64,000 nucleotides of DNA from DATAGF01 sp963834875 (GTDB taxonomy: Bacteria; Actinomycetota; Thermoleophilia; Miltoncostaeales; Miltoncostaeaceae): NCBI GenBank assembly GCA_963834875.1, contig CAWIDG010000032.1:28701-92700 (forward strand), read 5' to 3'. Under the pieces are notes generated by a model. The model had not been told where the DNA came from. It ran no database searches and saw only the letters and a list, made by a program, of their open reading frames with translations. Below are positions 9,349-18,260 of this stretch, piece by piece (position 1 is the first letter of the stretch; every line of letters starts with the position of its first letter). The translations under genes were made by a program, and so were the position numbers.

Positions 9349-10458
9349 GTGGACCTCTACGCGGCCCTCGGCCGGCCGCTCCTCTTCCGCCTCGACCCGG
9401 AGCGCGCCCACGCGCTCGCGCTCGCGTCGCTCGCGGCCTCGGCGCCGGTGCTCAGCGGCCTCGCCGGGCCGCCGGACGGAGGCGGCCGCCTCGCCCAGGA
9501 CCTCCTCGGGACGCGCTTCCCGAACCCGGTGGGCCTGGCCGCCGGCTTCGACAAGCACGCGCAGGCCGTGCCGGCCTGGCCCGTGCTCGGCTTCGGCTTC
9601 GCCGAGATCGGGACCGTCACGGCCCTGCCGCAGGAGGGCAACCCGCGCCCCCGCCTGCACCGCCTGCCCGACGACCGCGCGCTGATCAACAGCCTGGGCT
9701 TCAACAACGCCGGCGCCGACGCCACCGCCGCCCGGCTCGGCGCCCTCGAGCGGCGGGGGCTGCTCGGCGGGGCGCCGCTCGGCATCAACGTGGGCAAGTC
9801 GAGGGTCACCCCGGCCGCCGACGCGCCGGCCGACTACGCCCGCACCGTCGAGCGGCTCTGGCGCCATGCCGACTACGTCACGGTGAACGTCAGCTCGCCC
9901 AACACGCCGGGCCTCCGCGACCTGCAGGCCGCCGGGCCGCTGGGCGGGATCCTCGCCGCGATCGACGAGGTCAACCGGCGCGAGGCCCGCGCCGCCGGCC
10001 GCGACCCGCGGCCGGTGCTCGTGAAGCTGGCGCCCGACCTCCAGCCGGCCCAGGTCAACGCGGCCGTGGACCTCGCCCTCGAGCGCGGCCTGGCCGGGGT
10101 CGTCGTCGCCAACACCACCGTCTCGCGCGACGGCCTGAGGTCGCCGCGGCGGCTCGTCTCGCTCCCCGGCGGCCTCTCCGGCGCCCCGTTGCGTGATCAC
10201 GCAACCAGGCTCGTGGGCCGGGTCGCGGCACGCGCGGCCGGGCGCCTCGTGACCGTCGGCGTGGGCGGGATCTTCACCCCGGGCGACGCCTGGGAGAAGC
10301 TGGCCGCCGGGGCGTCGCTGGTGCAGCTCTACACGGGCTTCGTCTACGGCGGGCCGGGCACCGCGCGGGCGATCGCCGCCGGCCTGCTGGAGCGGATGGA
10401 CCGCGAGGGCGTCCGCCACGTCTCCGAGATCGTGGGGTCGCTCACACCCCCACGTTGA
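9349..10458 (+). CDS. pyrD: dihydroorotate dehydrogenase (quinone)
   Basis: 369 residues. Class 2 enzyme: oxidises dihydroorotate to orotate in pyrimidine synthesis, bound to the membrane and passing electrons to quinone. The N-terminal helices (PLLFRLDPERAHALAL) that form the quinone tunnel are present. The FMN-binding core has PVGLAAGFDKHA, GFAEIGTVTALPQEGNP, NSLGFNN and VNVSSPNTPGLRDLQ, whose second Ser is the class 2 catalytic base. The C-terminus has VGVGGIFTPGDAWEKLAAGASLVQLYTGF. GTG start at 9349. Its 3' end overlaps the convergent dioxygenase-like gene by 17 bp. Confidence 0.95.
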   Translation: MDLYAALGRPLLFRLDPERAHALALASLAASAPVLSGLAGPPDGGGRLAQDLLGTRFPNPVGLAAGFDKHAQAVPAWPVLGFGFAEIGTVTALPQEGNPRPRLHRLPDDRALINSLGFNNAGADATAARLGALERRGLLGGAPLGINVGKSRVTPAADAPADYARTVERLWRHADYVTVNVSSPNTPGLRDLQAAGPLGGILAAIDEVNRREARAAGRDPRPVLVKLAPDLQPAQVNAAVDLALERGLAGVVVANTTVSRDGLRSPRRLVSLPGGLSGAPLRDHATRLVGRVAARAAGRLVTVGVGGIFTPGDAWEKLAAGASLVQLYTGFVYGGPGTARAIAAGLLERMDREGVRHVSEIVGSLTPPR

Positions 10459-11263
10459 GCGCGAGGGTCATGCCGGCCTGCGGGGACCCGCCCGCCGTCG
10501 CCAGCTGGGTCGAGTAGCCGTCGGCGAAGACGTTGTCGCCCTCGAGCGAGGTCCCGGCCAGGTTCTGGGCGCTCTGCTCGTAGCCCGCGGTGGCGTAGAC
10601 CCGGGCGCAGGCGTCCTCGGGGAGGGCGATCTGGGAGGTCACCAGCTTGGTGCCGGCGGCGGTCGCCGCGTCGAGGCTCGGGTAGACCTCGAAGTGGATG
10701 TGGGGCCAGCGCCCCCGGTAGGCGCCGGGCCAGATGCTGGTGAAGGCGAGCCGGCCGTCGGCGCCCGAGGCCTGGACCCCGCGGAGGTAGTTCTGGTCGG
10801 CGACGGACGACTCGTAGATCGAGTACCGCCCCTCGCGGTCGCAGTGCCAGATGTAGACGGCCGCCCCCTCGACCGGCGCCCCACCGGCCGCGACGTCGAG
10901 GACCGTCAGGTCGATCGTCAGCGGGACCCCCTCCGCCCTGCCGGACGACCCGCCGAAGCTCGAGGTGATGTCGGCCCGCACGATGCCGCTCTCGGCGAGC
11001 ACGTCGGGGCCGTTCGAGCCGTCGGCGGGGAACGGCCCGGCGGTCTCCTCGGGGATCTCGTCGGCGACGGTCGCCGCCGTCGACGGCGTCGTCGGCGCCG
11101 CCGTCGTGGCGGACGACGTCGCGCCCGTGGCGTCCCCGGACGACTGGGAGGAGCCGCAGCCGACGACGGCCGCCAGGCCGCCGGCGGCGGCCAGCTGCAG
11201 CGCCCGCCGGCGGGTCATCAGCGTGGACAGGTCCCAGGACAGCCCGCGGTCGTGATCGTGCAC
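10442..11263 (-). CDS. exported intradiol-dioxygenase-like lipoprotein
   Basis: 273 residues. The N-terminus, HDHDRGLSWDLSTL followed by TRRRALQL and a hydrophobic run to LAAVVGCGSS, combines an Arg-rich Tat-like signal with a lipobox Cys. A Ser/Thr/Ala-rich linker follows. The C-terminal domain resembles protocatechuate/hydroxyquinol intradiol dioxygenases: TAGPFP opening, VYIWHCDREGRYSIYES and WPHIHFEVYPS, which supply Tyr and HxH candidates for the non-haem Fe(III). The substrate is unknown, and catalysis outside the membrane is inferred. GTG 11263 is chosen because HDHDRGL is usual at the N-terminus of this family; ATG 11218 is possible. Confidence 0.8.
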   Translation of the reverse strand: MHDHDRGLSWDLSTLMTRRRALQLAAAGGLAAVVGCGSSQSSGDATGATSSATTAAPTTPSTAATVADEIPEETAGPFPADGSNGPDVLAESGIVRADITSSFGGSSGRAEGVPLTIDLTVLDVAAGGAPVEGAAVYIWHCDREGRYSIYESSVADQNYLRGVQASGADGRLAFTSIWPGAYRGRWPHIHFEVYPSLDAATAAGTKLVTSQIALPEDACARVYATAGYEQSAQNLAGTSLEGDNVFADGYSTQLATAGGSPQAGMTLALNVGV

Positions 11264-11445
11264 TCGTCCCCCCGCTCGTCTCGCTCGTCGGTGCGGTGAA
11301 CGGTAGCCAGCGAGGCTGGCGGAACCCTCAACGTCGTCGAAGAGGTTCATAAAAGGGCCGGCGCGGGTCCTCTAGGCTCCCCCGCGACCACCGCCCCCGG
11401 CCGAAGGCGTCTCTGCTCGAGTTCAGCGATCTCGCCGTCGTTCTG

Positions 11446-12612
11446 GTGACGCTCGTCGCCGCGAGCGTGCTGGCGAGCCGGCTGAGGCTCTCGGCGATCC
11501 CGATCTTCATCGTCGCCGGGATCCTGCTCGGACCGTCGCCGGGCTTCCCCACGATCATCGAGCCCTCCGAGGGCACGGACCTGCTGGCGCGGCTCGGGAT
11601 CGTGCTGCTGCTGTTCTTCCTGGGGCTCGAGTTCTCGCTCGACCGTCTGACCGCCGCCCGCCGGATGGTGGTCATGGGCGGGGTCATCGACCTCGTCGTC
11701 AACGCCGGCCTCGGGCTGATGGTCGGGATCGTCCTGGTCGGCCCCGGCGCCGAGGCGGTGCTGCTGGCGGGCCTGATCTACATCTCGAGCAGCGGCATCG
11801 TGACCCGCGCGCTCTTCGACCTGCGGCGCCTGGGCGACGACGAGACCGACCTCGTGCTCGGGGTCCTGGTCTTCGAGGACCTCGCGATCGCCGTCTTCCT
11901 CGGCGTGGCCGCCGCGCTCGCGAGCGGCGATTCCGTGAGCGCCGCGGAGATCGCGGTCACGGCCGGCGAGGCGCTGCTGTTCGTCGTGGTGTTCCTGCTG
12001 GTGGGGCGCTGGGCGCACCACGCGATCGACCGCATCGGGCCGCGCCTGGACCGCGAGCAGCTGCTGCTCGGGGCGCTCGCGATCGCCATCGGCGGCGCGG
12101 CGCTCGGCGAGGCGGCCGGGCTGTCGGAGGCCGTCGGGGCCCTCCTGGCGGGCGTGCTGCTGTCGGGCAGCGAGGTGCGGAACCAGATCGAGCAGCAGCT
12201 CCTCGGCCTGCGCGACTTCGCGGCCGCGATCTTCTTCTTCGCGTTCGGCCTGGAGGTCGACCTCGGCGAGACGGGCGACGCCGCCGAGTGGCTGCTCCTG
12301 GCCGTGCCGGTCGCGGTGGCGGGGAAGCTCGTGGGGGGCTACCTTTCGGGGAGGTTGACGGGCTTCACCTCGCGCGAGAGCGTGAACGTGGGGGCGGCCC
12401 TCGTCGCCCGGGGTGAGTTCACGATCATCCTCGCGGGTCTCGCCGCCGCGGGCGTCGCCCTCGACGCCGAGTTCCGGGAGCTCGTGGGCCCGTTCGCAGG
12501 CCTGTTCGTCCTGGCGACCGCGGTCGCCGGGGTGGTATTGATGAGAGAGTCGCGGCGCATCGGGAGGCTCGCGTTCCCGACCCGCTCGCCGAGCCGACAG
12601 ATGAGGAGATGA
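11446..12612 (+). CDS. khtU: CPA2-type K+(cation)/H+ antiporter, KhtU-like
   Basis: 388 residues with about 11-12 membrane helices; inner membrane. The Na+/H+-exchanger domain of CPA2 shows PIFIVAGILLGPSPGF, FFLGLEFSLDRL, the VLVFEDLAIAVFL segment carrying the conserved acidic residue, and VARGEFTIILAGLA. There is no TrkA-N domain. The following gene, overlapping by ATGA, encodes the KhtT-type regulatory subunit, which is why I prefer KhtU over KefB. GTG 11446 is the first normal start; the family's sequence seems to begin earlier (SDLAVVLVTLV), so CTG 11413 may be the real start. Confidence 0.88.
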   Translation: MTLVAASVLASRLRLSAIPIFIVAGILLGPSPGFPTIIEPSEGTDLLARLGIVLLLFFLGLEFSLDRLTAARRMVVMGGVIDLVVNAGLGLMVGIVLVGPGAEAVLLAGLIYISSSGIVTRALFDLRRLGDDETDLVLGVLVFEDLAIAVFLGVAAALASGDSVSAAEIAVTAGEALLFVVVFLLVGRWAHHAIDRIGPRLDREQLLLGALAIAIGGAALGEAAGLSEAVGALLAGVLLSGSEVRNQIEQQLLGLRDFAAAIFFFAFGLEVDLGETGDAAEWLLLAVPVAVAGKLVGGYLSGRLTGFTSRESVNVGAALVARGEFTIILAGLAAAGVALDAEFRELVGPFAGLFVLATAVAGVVLMRESRRIGRLAFPTRSPSRQMRR

Positions 12613-13106
12613 GCCCGATGCTCGAGGTCCGCGAGACCCGGCTTCCCGGCGTGGGCACGAAGTTCACCCTGCGCACCGCGCGCGGCGAGAAGCTGTCGTC
12701 CGTGGTGCACCTGGACGGGATGCGCGAGGTGTACCACTACACCGACGACGACGAGCCGCACGTCATCACCCTCAACGACGAGGAGGCGCGCCAGCTGGGC
12801 GCGATCCTCGGGGGCGTCGTCTACCGGCCCCAGCTCGTCAAGGACCTCGAGGTCGCCCTGAAGGACCTCGTGATGGAGTGGATCGAGCTGCCCGCGGCGA
12901 GCCCGCTGGTCGGCCTCACCGTCGCGACCTGCCGCATCCGCTCGACGACCGGGGCGACCATCGTCGCGATCCTGCGCGAGTCCGGCTCGCTGGCCACCCC
13001 CCATCCCGACGAGGTGCTCCGGGCCGACGACACGCTGGTCGTGATCGGCCGCCCGGAGAGCTTCGACGAGATCAACCGCCTCGTGCGGGAGGGCCCGCCC
13101 GCCTGA
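12609..13106 (+). CDS. khtT: antiporter regulatory subunit, KhtT-like (TrkA-C domain)
   Basis: 165 residues, cytoplasmic, peripheral to the antiporter. The N-terminal KhtT domain reads RETRLPGVGTKFTLRTARGEKL, then DGMREVYHYTDDD, then EEARQLGAILGG. The C-terminal RCK_C/TrkA-C domain (residues about 90-160) has SPLVGLTVATCRIRSTTGATIVAILR and the nucleotide-site-like DDTLVVIGRPE. In KhtTU the C-domain binds c-di-AMP and gates the transporter. The ATGA overlap with khtU implies coupled translation of the complex. Confidence 0.88.
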   Translation: MSPMLEVRETRLPGVGTKFTLRTARGEKLSSVVHLDGMREVYHYTDDDEPHVITLNDEEARQLGAILGGVVYRPQLVKDLEVALKDLVMEWIELPAASPLVGLTVATCRIRSTTGATIVAILRESGSLATPHPDEVLRADDTLVVIGRPESFDEINRLVREGPPA

Positions 13107-13119
13107 GGGAGGCAGCCGG

Positions 13120-14793
13120 ATGAGCCTCAGGGGCCGTCGGGGCCCGAGGTCGCTGCGCCGCGTCCTCGCCGCGCTCGTCGCGGGGCTCGCGGTGGTGCTG
13201 GGCGTCCTGATCGCCGCGGCGATCATCGGCATCCTCAGCACCGCGAGCGACTACCGCGACGGCGCCGAGCGCGCCCGGGGACGCCAGCAGGTGGCGAACG
13301 CCCTCCTCACCGACGTGCTGAGCGCCCAGAGCGCGAACCGCGCCTACATCCTCCTGCCGAGCGGCGACAACCTGGCCGAGTACCAGGTCGCGCGCGACCT
13401 GTACCCGGCGGCGATGGAGGAGCTGCGCGAGCGGGTGCGCGGCGAGCCCGAGCTCGAGGCCTCGGCGGACGCGGTCGACCGGACCGCGCAGCTCTGGTTC
13501 GCCGAGGCGGTGGAGCTGATCCGGCTGCGCCGCCAGGGGCGCGAGCAGGAGGCGATCCGCCGCATCAACCAGGGCCTCGGCGAGGCGCGGTTCAACGCCT
13601 TCCGCACGGAGCACAGCCGGCTGCTCGAGGGGATCGAGCGCGAGCGCGCCGACGCGCTGGCGGCCAACGACCGCCGGGGCGTGCTGACCTTCGCGGCGAT
13701 CTGCGCGGCGGCGCTGCTGACCCTGATCGTGGTGGGCGTGGCCAGCCGCCAGCTCTGGCGCCGGGTCGGGGGGCCGGTGGCGCTGCTCAGCGAGGGCGTC
13801 GGCCGCGTCACCCGCGGGCGCCTGTCCGACCCGATTCCCCCGAGCCGCGACGCCGTGCGGGAGCTGGCCGAGCTGATGGAGGGGTTCAACCTCATGCAGC
13901 GGGAGGTCCAGGGCGAGCGCGACGCCGTCGCCGCCGCGGCCCGGCGCGAGGCGGCCCAGCGCACCGAGCGGCAGCTCTGGGAGACGGTCCAGAGCGGGCT
14001 GCTGCCCGAGCGCCTGCCGAGCGTCCGGGGTCTCCGCCTCGCCGCGCGCTACCAGCCGGCCGAGCGGGCGCTGCTCGTGGGCGGCGACTTCTACGACGCC
14101 ATCGCGCTGGTCGACGGGAGGCTCGCGGTGATGGTGGGCGACATGGCCGGCCACGGCGCCCAGGCGGCCGCTCAGGCCGCCGGCCTGCGCTTCGGCTGGC
14201 GCACCCTGGTCTCGGTCAACCCCAACCCCGCGGCGGTGCTCGCGGCCCTCAACGCGCAGATGGCCCAGCCGGCCCAGCGCGCGGAGGGCCTCTTCGCGTC
14301 GATCATCTACATGCTCATCGACCCGCGCGGATCGGTGAGCTTCGCGGCGGCCGGGCACCCGATGCCCTTCTTCCTGACGGCGACCGTGTGCCAGCCGCTC
14401 GAGCCGATCATGACCGGCCCGCTGCTCGGCGTGTTCGACGAGGCGGAGTGGCCCGTGACGCACGCGTCCCTGCCGCCCGGGGGCACGATCCTGCTCTACA
14501 CCGACGGCCTGATCGAGGCGCGCCGGGGCGCCGACACGTTCGGCATCGAGCGGGCGTGCGAGGTCCTTGCGGCCGAGCGGCGCTCGGCGGTCGAGCTGCG
14601 CGTCGAGCGGCTCATCGACGCCGCCCGCCGCCACGAGGACCAGAGCCTGCGCGACGACGTCGTGGTGGTCGCGATCGAGCGGCCGGTGCCGATCTCGTGG
14701 CCGGCCGAGGCGCCCCGCGCTCAGCCGGTCGGCGCGGCCTCCGAGGACGGCGCCGCCGACGAGGCGCCGTCGCCGATGAAGCTCACCCGGTGA
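13120..14793 (+). CDS. membrane sensor protein phosphatase (CHASE3-like, HAMP, SpoIIE/PP2C)
   Basis: 557 residues. Helix 1 (about 18-40), an extracytoplasmic helical CHASE3-like sensor (about 45-185), helix 2 (about 190-212), a HAMP segment (PVALLSEGVGRVTRG...MQREV), a coiled linker, then a SpoIIE-type PPM phosphatase domain (about 290-540). Metal-site motifs are VGGDFYDAIALVDGRL, VGDMAGHGAQAA and LLYTDGLIEARRG, and RDDVVVVAIE closes the fold. Such RsbU-like phosphatases act on anti-sigma-factor antagonists; no partner is nearby. ATG after GGAGG. The 3' end overlaps the convergent deaminase gene by 73 bp. Confidence 0.9.
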   Translation: MSLRGRRGPRSLRRVLAALVAGLAVVLGVLIAAAIIGILSTASDYRDGAERARGRQQVANALLTDVLSAQSANRAYILLPSGDNLAEYQVARDLYPAAMEELRERVRGEPELEASADAVDRTAQLWFAEAVELIRLRRQGREQEAIRRINQGLGEARFNAFRTEHSRLLEGIERERADALAANDRRGVLTFAAICAAALLTLIVVGVASRQLWRRVGGPVALLSEGVGRVTRGRLSDPIPPSRDAVRELAELMEGFNLMQREVQGERDAVAAAARREAAQRTERQLWETVQSGLLPERLPSVRGLRLAARYQPAERALLVGGDFYDAIALVDGRLAVMVGDMAGHGAQAAAQAAGLRFGWRTLVSVNPNPAAVLAALNAQMAQPAQRAEGLFASIIYMLIDPRGSVSFAAAGHPMPFFLTATVCQPLEPIMTGPLLGVFDEAEWPVTHASLPPGGTILLYTDGLIEARRGADTFGIERACEVLAAERRSAVELRVERLIDAARRHEDQSLRDDVVVVAIERPVPISWPAEAPRAQPVGAASEDGAADEAPSPMKLTR

Positions 14794-15785
14794 CCGCGCT
14801 CGTTCGCCGCCCGGGCCCCCGCGAGACTCAGGGCGCCCCGGCGGACGAGCATCGCGTACTCCGCCCGTAGGCGGGTGCCGATCATCTCGGGCCCGTCGGT
14901 CGCGACGACCAGCGGCACGCCGGCCGCCTCCAGCCCGAAGACGATCTCGGCCATCTGCTCCTCGTCGCGCACCGCCCCCGTGCGCACGTTGGAGGTGGGG
15001 CAGATCTCCAGCACGACCCGGCGCTCGAGCGCGAGCTCCAGCAGGCGCGGCTCCATCGCGACGATGATCCCGTGGCCGATCCGGTCGGCCCCGAGCTCGA
15101 GCGCCTGGCGCATCTCCTCGACGTAGGGCCCCGGGTCCGGCGCGTTCACGCCCTCCTCCCCCGCGTGCAGCGTCACGCCGAGGCCGGCGTCGCGGGCGCG
15201 CGCGACGAGCGGGGCGAGGTCGCGGTACGGGTAGGGAGGGCCGGACCCACCCGGTCGCGGCCCGGCGATGTCGATCGCCACGACCCCGCGGCCGCGGAAG
15301 CGGATCGCGCGCTCGACGATCGCGCCGTTCAGGTCGGGGTCGAAGGTGCGGTCCATCATCAGGATCAGCCCCGCCCGCACCGGGTACTCGAGGGCCGCGC
15401 GGTCGATCCCGTGCACCGCCGCCATGACGATCGCGTCGAGGTCGCGCTCGCCCCCGCGGTTGCGCTTGGCCGGGTTGAAGCGCACCTCGTGGGTGGTGAT
15501 GCGCTGGGAGCGGTAGCCGCCCGAGATCATCCCGTGGACCGCCCGGAACACCCCCTCCGGGCTGCTCTGGATGAGCTCGGTCAGGTGGTAGATGCGGTCG
15601 AGGCCCGCGAGGCCGTCGGTGCCGGCGCCCACGTTCGTGGCCGCGGCGAACTCCCAGTAGTCGCGGTAGGGGAGCTTGATGCCCTGCTCGTGGGCCAGCT
15701 CCCACATCGTCGCGGCATCGACGCCGCCGCCGAGGTGCGCGTGCAGCTCGGCGAGCGGCTCGTCGGCCGCGAAGACCTGGTTCAC
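14721..15785 (-). CDS. adenosine deaminase family hydrolase
   Basis: 354 residues, cytoplasmic TIM-barrel metallohydrolase. Zn-ligand motif ELHAHLGGG near the N-terminus, then VTLHAGEEG (family H-A-G-E motif), DRIGHGI, EICPTSNVRTG and the ATDGPEMIGT segment, where family enzymes have the metal-binding Asp. Substrate could be adenosine, or a related amino-nucleoside as in adenosine-deaminase-like proteins; the sequence shown cannot decide. Its last 24 codons are antisense to the phosphatase 3' end. ATG 15785; 18 bp from the glutaredoxin gene, so probably in one operon with bolA-grxD. Confidence 0.85.
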   Translation of the reverse strand: MNQVFAADEPLAELHAHLGGGVDAATMWELAHEQGIKLPYRDYWEFAAATNVGAGTDGLAGLDRIYHLTELIQSSPEGVFRAVHGMISGGYRSQRITTHEVRFNPAKRNRGGERDLDAIVMAAVHGIDRAALEYPVRAGLILMMDRTFDPDLNGAIVERAIRFRGRGVVAIDIAGPRPGGSGPPYPYRDLAPLVARARDAGLGVTLHAGEEGVNAPDPGPYVEEMRQALELGADRIGHGIIVAMEPRLLELALERRVVLEICPTSNVRTGAVRDEEQMAEIVFGLEAAGVPLVVATDGPEMIGTRLRAEYAMLVRRGALSLAGARAANERGHRVSFIGDGASSAAPSSEAAPTG

Positions 15786-15803
15786 CGGCGCCTGCGGGCC
15801 CGG

Positions 15804-16139
15804 CTAGCTGCTGCCCAGCAGCTCCTTGAGCTCGCCGTCCTGGAACATCTCCGTGACGATGTCGCAGCCGCCGACCAGCTTGCCGTTGACGAAGAGCTGC
15901 GGGATCGTCGGCCACTCCGACCACTCGGACAGCACGACCCGGATGCGCGGGTCGACGAGGATGTCCCGCGCGCCGTAGTCCACGTCCATGTGGTTGAGGA
16001 TCTGGACGACCTGGTTCGAGAAGCCGCACCGCGGCATCTCCGGGGTGCCCTTCATGTAGAGGAACACGCGGTTGTCCGCGACCTCGGTCTGGATCTGGTC
16101 CAGGATCTCCTGCTCGGACATCGTGATGGTGTCGCTCAT
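15804..16139 (-). CDS. grxD: monothiol glutaredoxin (Grx4/GrxD type)
   Basis: 111 residues. CGFS-type monothiol glutaredoxin that carries or delivers [2Fe-2S] clusters, usually as a dimer or with BolA. Motifs in order: VFLYMKGTPEMPRCGFSNQVV with the active Cys, WPTIPQLFVNGKLVGGCDI (glutathione-binding WPTIPQ and GGCD). ATG at 16139 overlaps the TGA of bolA. The BolA/glutaredoxin pairing strengthens the assignment and suggests Fe-S supply, which the cox [2Fe-2S] subunit and MoaA in this window would use. Confidence 0.95.
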   Translation of the reverse strand: MSDTITMSEQEILDQIQTEVADNRVFLYMKGTPEMPRCGFSNQVVQILNHMDVDYGARDILVDPRIRVVLSEWSEWPTIPQLFVNGKLVGGCDIVTEMFQDGELKELLGSS

Positions 16140-16372
16140 GTCGCCTCCGGTGCGCGGGTCCTCAGGGCGAGCGCGTGGATGCTGCCGTCGTCGAGCCGGC
16201 TCTGCACCGCCGCGTAGACGAGCCTGTGCTGCTCGAGGCGCGACAGGCCGGCGAACTGGGGCGCCACGACCGTCGCCGCGAGGTGGTCGCCGCCGCCGTG
16301 GTCGACGACCTCCGCCGTCGCGCCGGGCAGGGCGGCCTCGATCATCGAGGTGAGCTCTCCCAGGTCCGCCAT
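16136..16372 (-). CDS. bolA: BolA family protein
   Basis: 78 residues, the usual short BolA fold. It shows MIEAALPGATAEVVDHGGGDHLAATVVAPQFAGLSRLEQHRLVYAAV in outline, with the HxxH-like D-H near residue 29 and the conserved H-R-L-V-Y helix. The C-terminal IHALALRTRAP matches the family's I-H-A-L-x-L-x-x ending. Works with CGFS glutaredoxin as an Fe-S cluster chaperone. ATG 16372; stop overlaps the grxD start, so the two are translated as a pair. Confidence 0.92.
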   Translation of the reverse strand: MADLGELTSMIEAALPGATAEVVDHGGGDHLAATVVAPQFAGLSRLEQHRLVYAAVQSRLDDGSIHALALRTRAPEAT

Positions 16373-16392
16373 CGCGGCCAAGGATAGCGGCC

Positions 16393-17377
16393 TCACCCGA
16401 GCACCCGCCCGTCCCAGACGACCGCGCTCGGCGGCCGGCGGCCGGCGGCCATGGCGAGGAGGTTGTCGACCGCCAGGGCGGCCATGCGCGCGCGCGTGTG
16501 GCGCCCGGCGCTCGCGATGTGCGGCGTCAGGACGGCGTTGTCGAGCGCCATCAGAGGATGCCCGGGGGCCAGGGGCTCCTCGTCGAAGACGTCCAGCCCG
16601 GCGGCGATGCGGCCCTCGCGCAGCGCCGCCACCAGCGCCGCCTCGTCGACGATCGGCCCCCGGGAGACGTTGACCAGCACCGCCCCGGGCCGCATGAGGG
16701 CGAGCTCGCGCGCCCCGATCAGGCCGCGGGTCTCGTCGGTCAGCGGCACGTGGAGCGGTGACGACGTCGGCGGCCCGCAGCAGGTCGTCGAGGGGGGCGT
16801 ACGCCACGCCGAGCTCCTCTTCGAGCTCGGGGCGCGGCCGCCGCGCGACGTAGAGGCCGCGCATCCCGAAGCCCGCCACCAGGCGCCGGGCGACCGCGCG
16901 GCCGATCCCGCCGAGCCCCACCAGCCCGGCCGTCGCGCCGGCCAGGTCGAGCCCGAGCAGCAGGTCGGTCGAGAAGCCGGTCCAGCCTCCGGACCGGATC
17001 AGCCGGTCGCCCTCGGCGACCCGCCGGGCCGCCGCGAGGGCGAGTGCGACGCAGAGGTCCGCCGCCGCGTCGTTGAGGACGCCGGGGGTGTTGGCCACGG
17101 CCACCCCGCGCTCCGCGGCGGCCTCGAGGTCGACGTGGTCGGTGCCCACGGCGTGGTTGGCGACCCAGCGCACGGCCGGGCACGCGTCCAGGAAGGCCGC
17201 GTCGATCCGGTCGGCGGGGAGGCAGAGGACGCCCTCGCAGCCGGCGGCGAGCGCCCGCAGCTCGGCGGGGGCGGCGGGCCGGGGGTCGTCCCGGACGGCG
17301 ACCTCGTGGCCGGCGGCGCGGAGGCGCTCGACGGCTGCGGGGTCGGAGAGGCGGGCGGTCACGGCGAGGCGGGCCAC
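16393..17377 (-). CDS. D-2-hydroxyacid dehydrogenase (one frame break)
   Basis: About 327 residues. NAD(P)-dependent reduction of a 2-oxoacid such as glyoxylate or hydroxypyruvate. Rossmann motif GLVGLGGIGRAVARRL; catalytic blocks NVSRGPIVDEAAL (Arg), GLDVFDEEPL (Glu) and LTPHIASAGRHT (His). A single extra base near 16757 separates the N-terminal part from the second half (VPLTDETRGLIGARE). GTG start at 17377. The exact substrate is open; the short N-terminus and SGGWTGFSTD segment fit the glyoxylate/hydroxypyruvate reductase group. It lies 20 bp upstream of bolA. Confidence 0.88.
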
Positions 17378-17445
17378 GGCGGCAGCGTACGCACCCGACC
17401 CGGTTGCGTCTTCGGCGCCGACCGATAGGGTCGGCGCGGAGGATC

Positions 17446-18213
17446 ATGCGCCGCGTTGTCGCCATCGTCCTCGTGTCCTGTGCCGCCGCGGCGGCGACGC
17501 TGGCCCTCGGCTCGGCGCTGGCGTCGGGACCGGCCGCGACCGGGGCGCAGGCTGCCCATCCGGCCCACCTCAGCGCAGCGGCGTCCCCGCTCGCCGGCCT
17601 GAACAGGACCTTCCGCAGAATCGCGCCCTCCGCCCGCTGCGACGCGGCCGCCGGGAAGGCGAGGACGGCCCGGGGGCTGCGGGCGGCCGCGCTGAAGAAC
17701 GCGGCGAAGGCCTCGCCCAAGGTGCTCAGGGCGAAGAAGAAGAAGCTGCGGCGCGCGATCAAGCTGCTGAGGTCGGGCGCCGAGCTCTGCGACCAGGTCG
17801 CGCCGCCACCGGGCGTCGTCGCCCCCGGGGCGCCGGGGGCGCCCGGCACCCCCGGGGCCCCGGCGGTGCCTCCGACTCCGCCCCCGCCGGGCACGCAGAC
17901 GCTCTCGTTCACCGCCTCGGGCGGGGCCCTGCGGTTCAACCCGTCAACGGCCCAGACCGCGAGCGCGAGTGCTCCGATCCGGCTTCAGCTCACCAACAAC
18001 TCGGGGACCCTGGACCACAACATCGGCGTGCGAACGGCGCCGCCGCCGCCGCACACGGTGCTCGCGGGCCCGTCGCTGACCGTCGTGGGCCCCGGCGGCG
18101 TGACGTCGGTGGACATCGTCGGCACCCTCGGACCGGGCACGTACGAGATCTTCTGCGGCGTCGACAACCACGCCGGCCAAGGGATGTTCCTCCCCCTCAC
18201 CGTGATCCCGTAG
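17446..18213 (+). CDS. exported cupredoxin with proline/glycine-rich linker
   Basis: 255 residues. A signal peptide (MRRVVAIVLVSCAAAAATLAL) leads to a basic helical region with many Lys/Arg (KASPKVLRAKKKKLRRA), then a collagen-like stretch of GAP/GTP repeats (about 127-145), then a C-terminal plastocyanin-like domain. Copper ligands are in place: H191 (LDHNIG), then C237, H242, M247 in FCGVDNHAGQGM, the C-x4-H-x4-M type 1 site. It is therefore probably an extracellular or membrane-facing electron carrier. ATG after GGAGG. It faces a second cupredoxin gene tail to tail. Confidence 0.85.
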   Translation: MRRVVAIVLVSCAAAAATLALGSALASGPAATGAQAAHPAHLSAAASPLAGLNRTFRRIAPSARCDAAAGKARTARGLRAAALKNAAKASPKVLRAKKKKLRRAIKLLRSGAELCDQVAPPPGVVAPGAPGAPGTPGAPAVPPTPPPPGTQTLSFTASGGALRFNPSTAQTASASAPIRLQLTNNSGTLDHNIGVRTAPPPPHTVLAGPSLTVVGPGGVTSVDIVGTLGPGTYEIFCGVDNHAGQGMFLPLTVIP

Positions 18214-18260
18214 GGCGCCGCGCCCGCAGACGGCGAGCGCCGCGCCCCGCGGGCCCCCGG

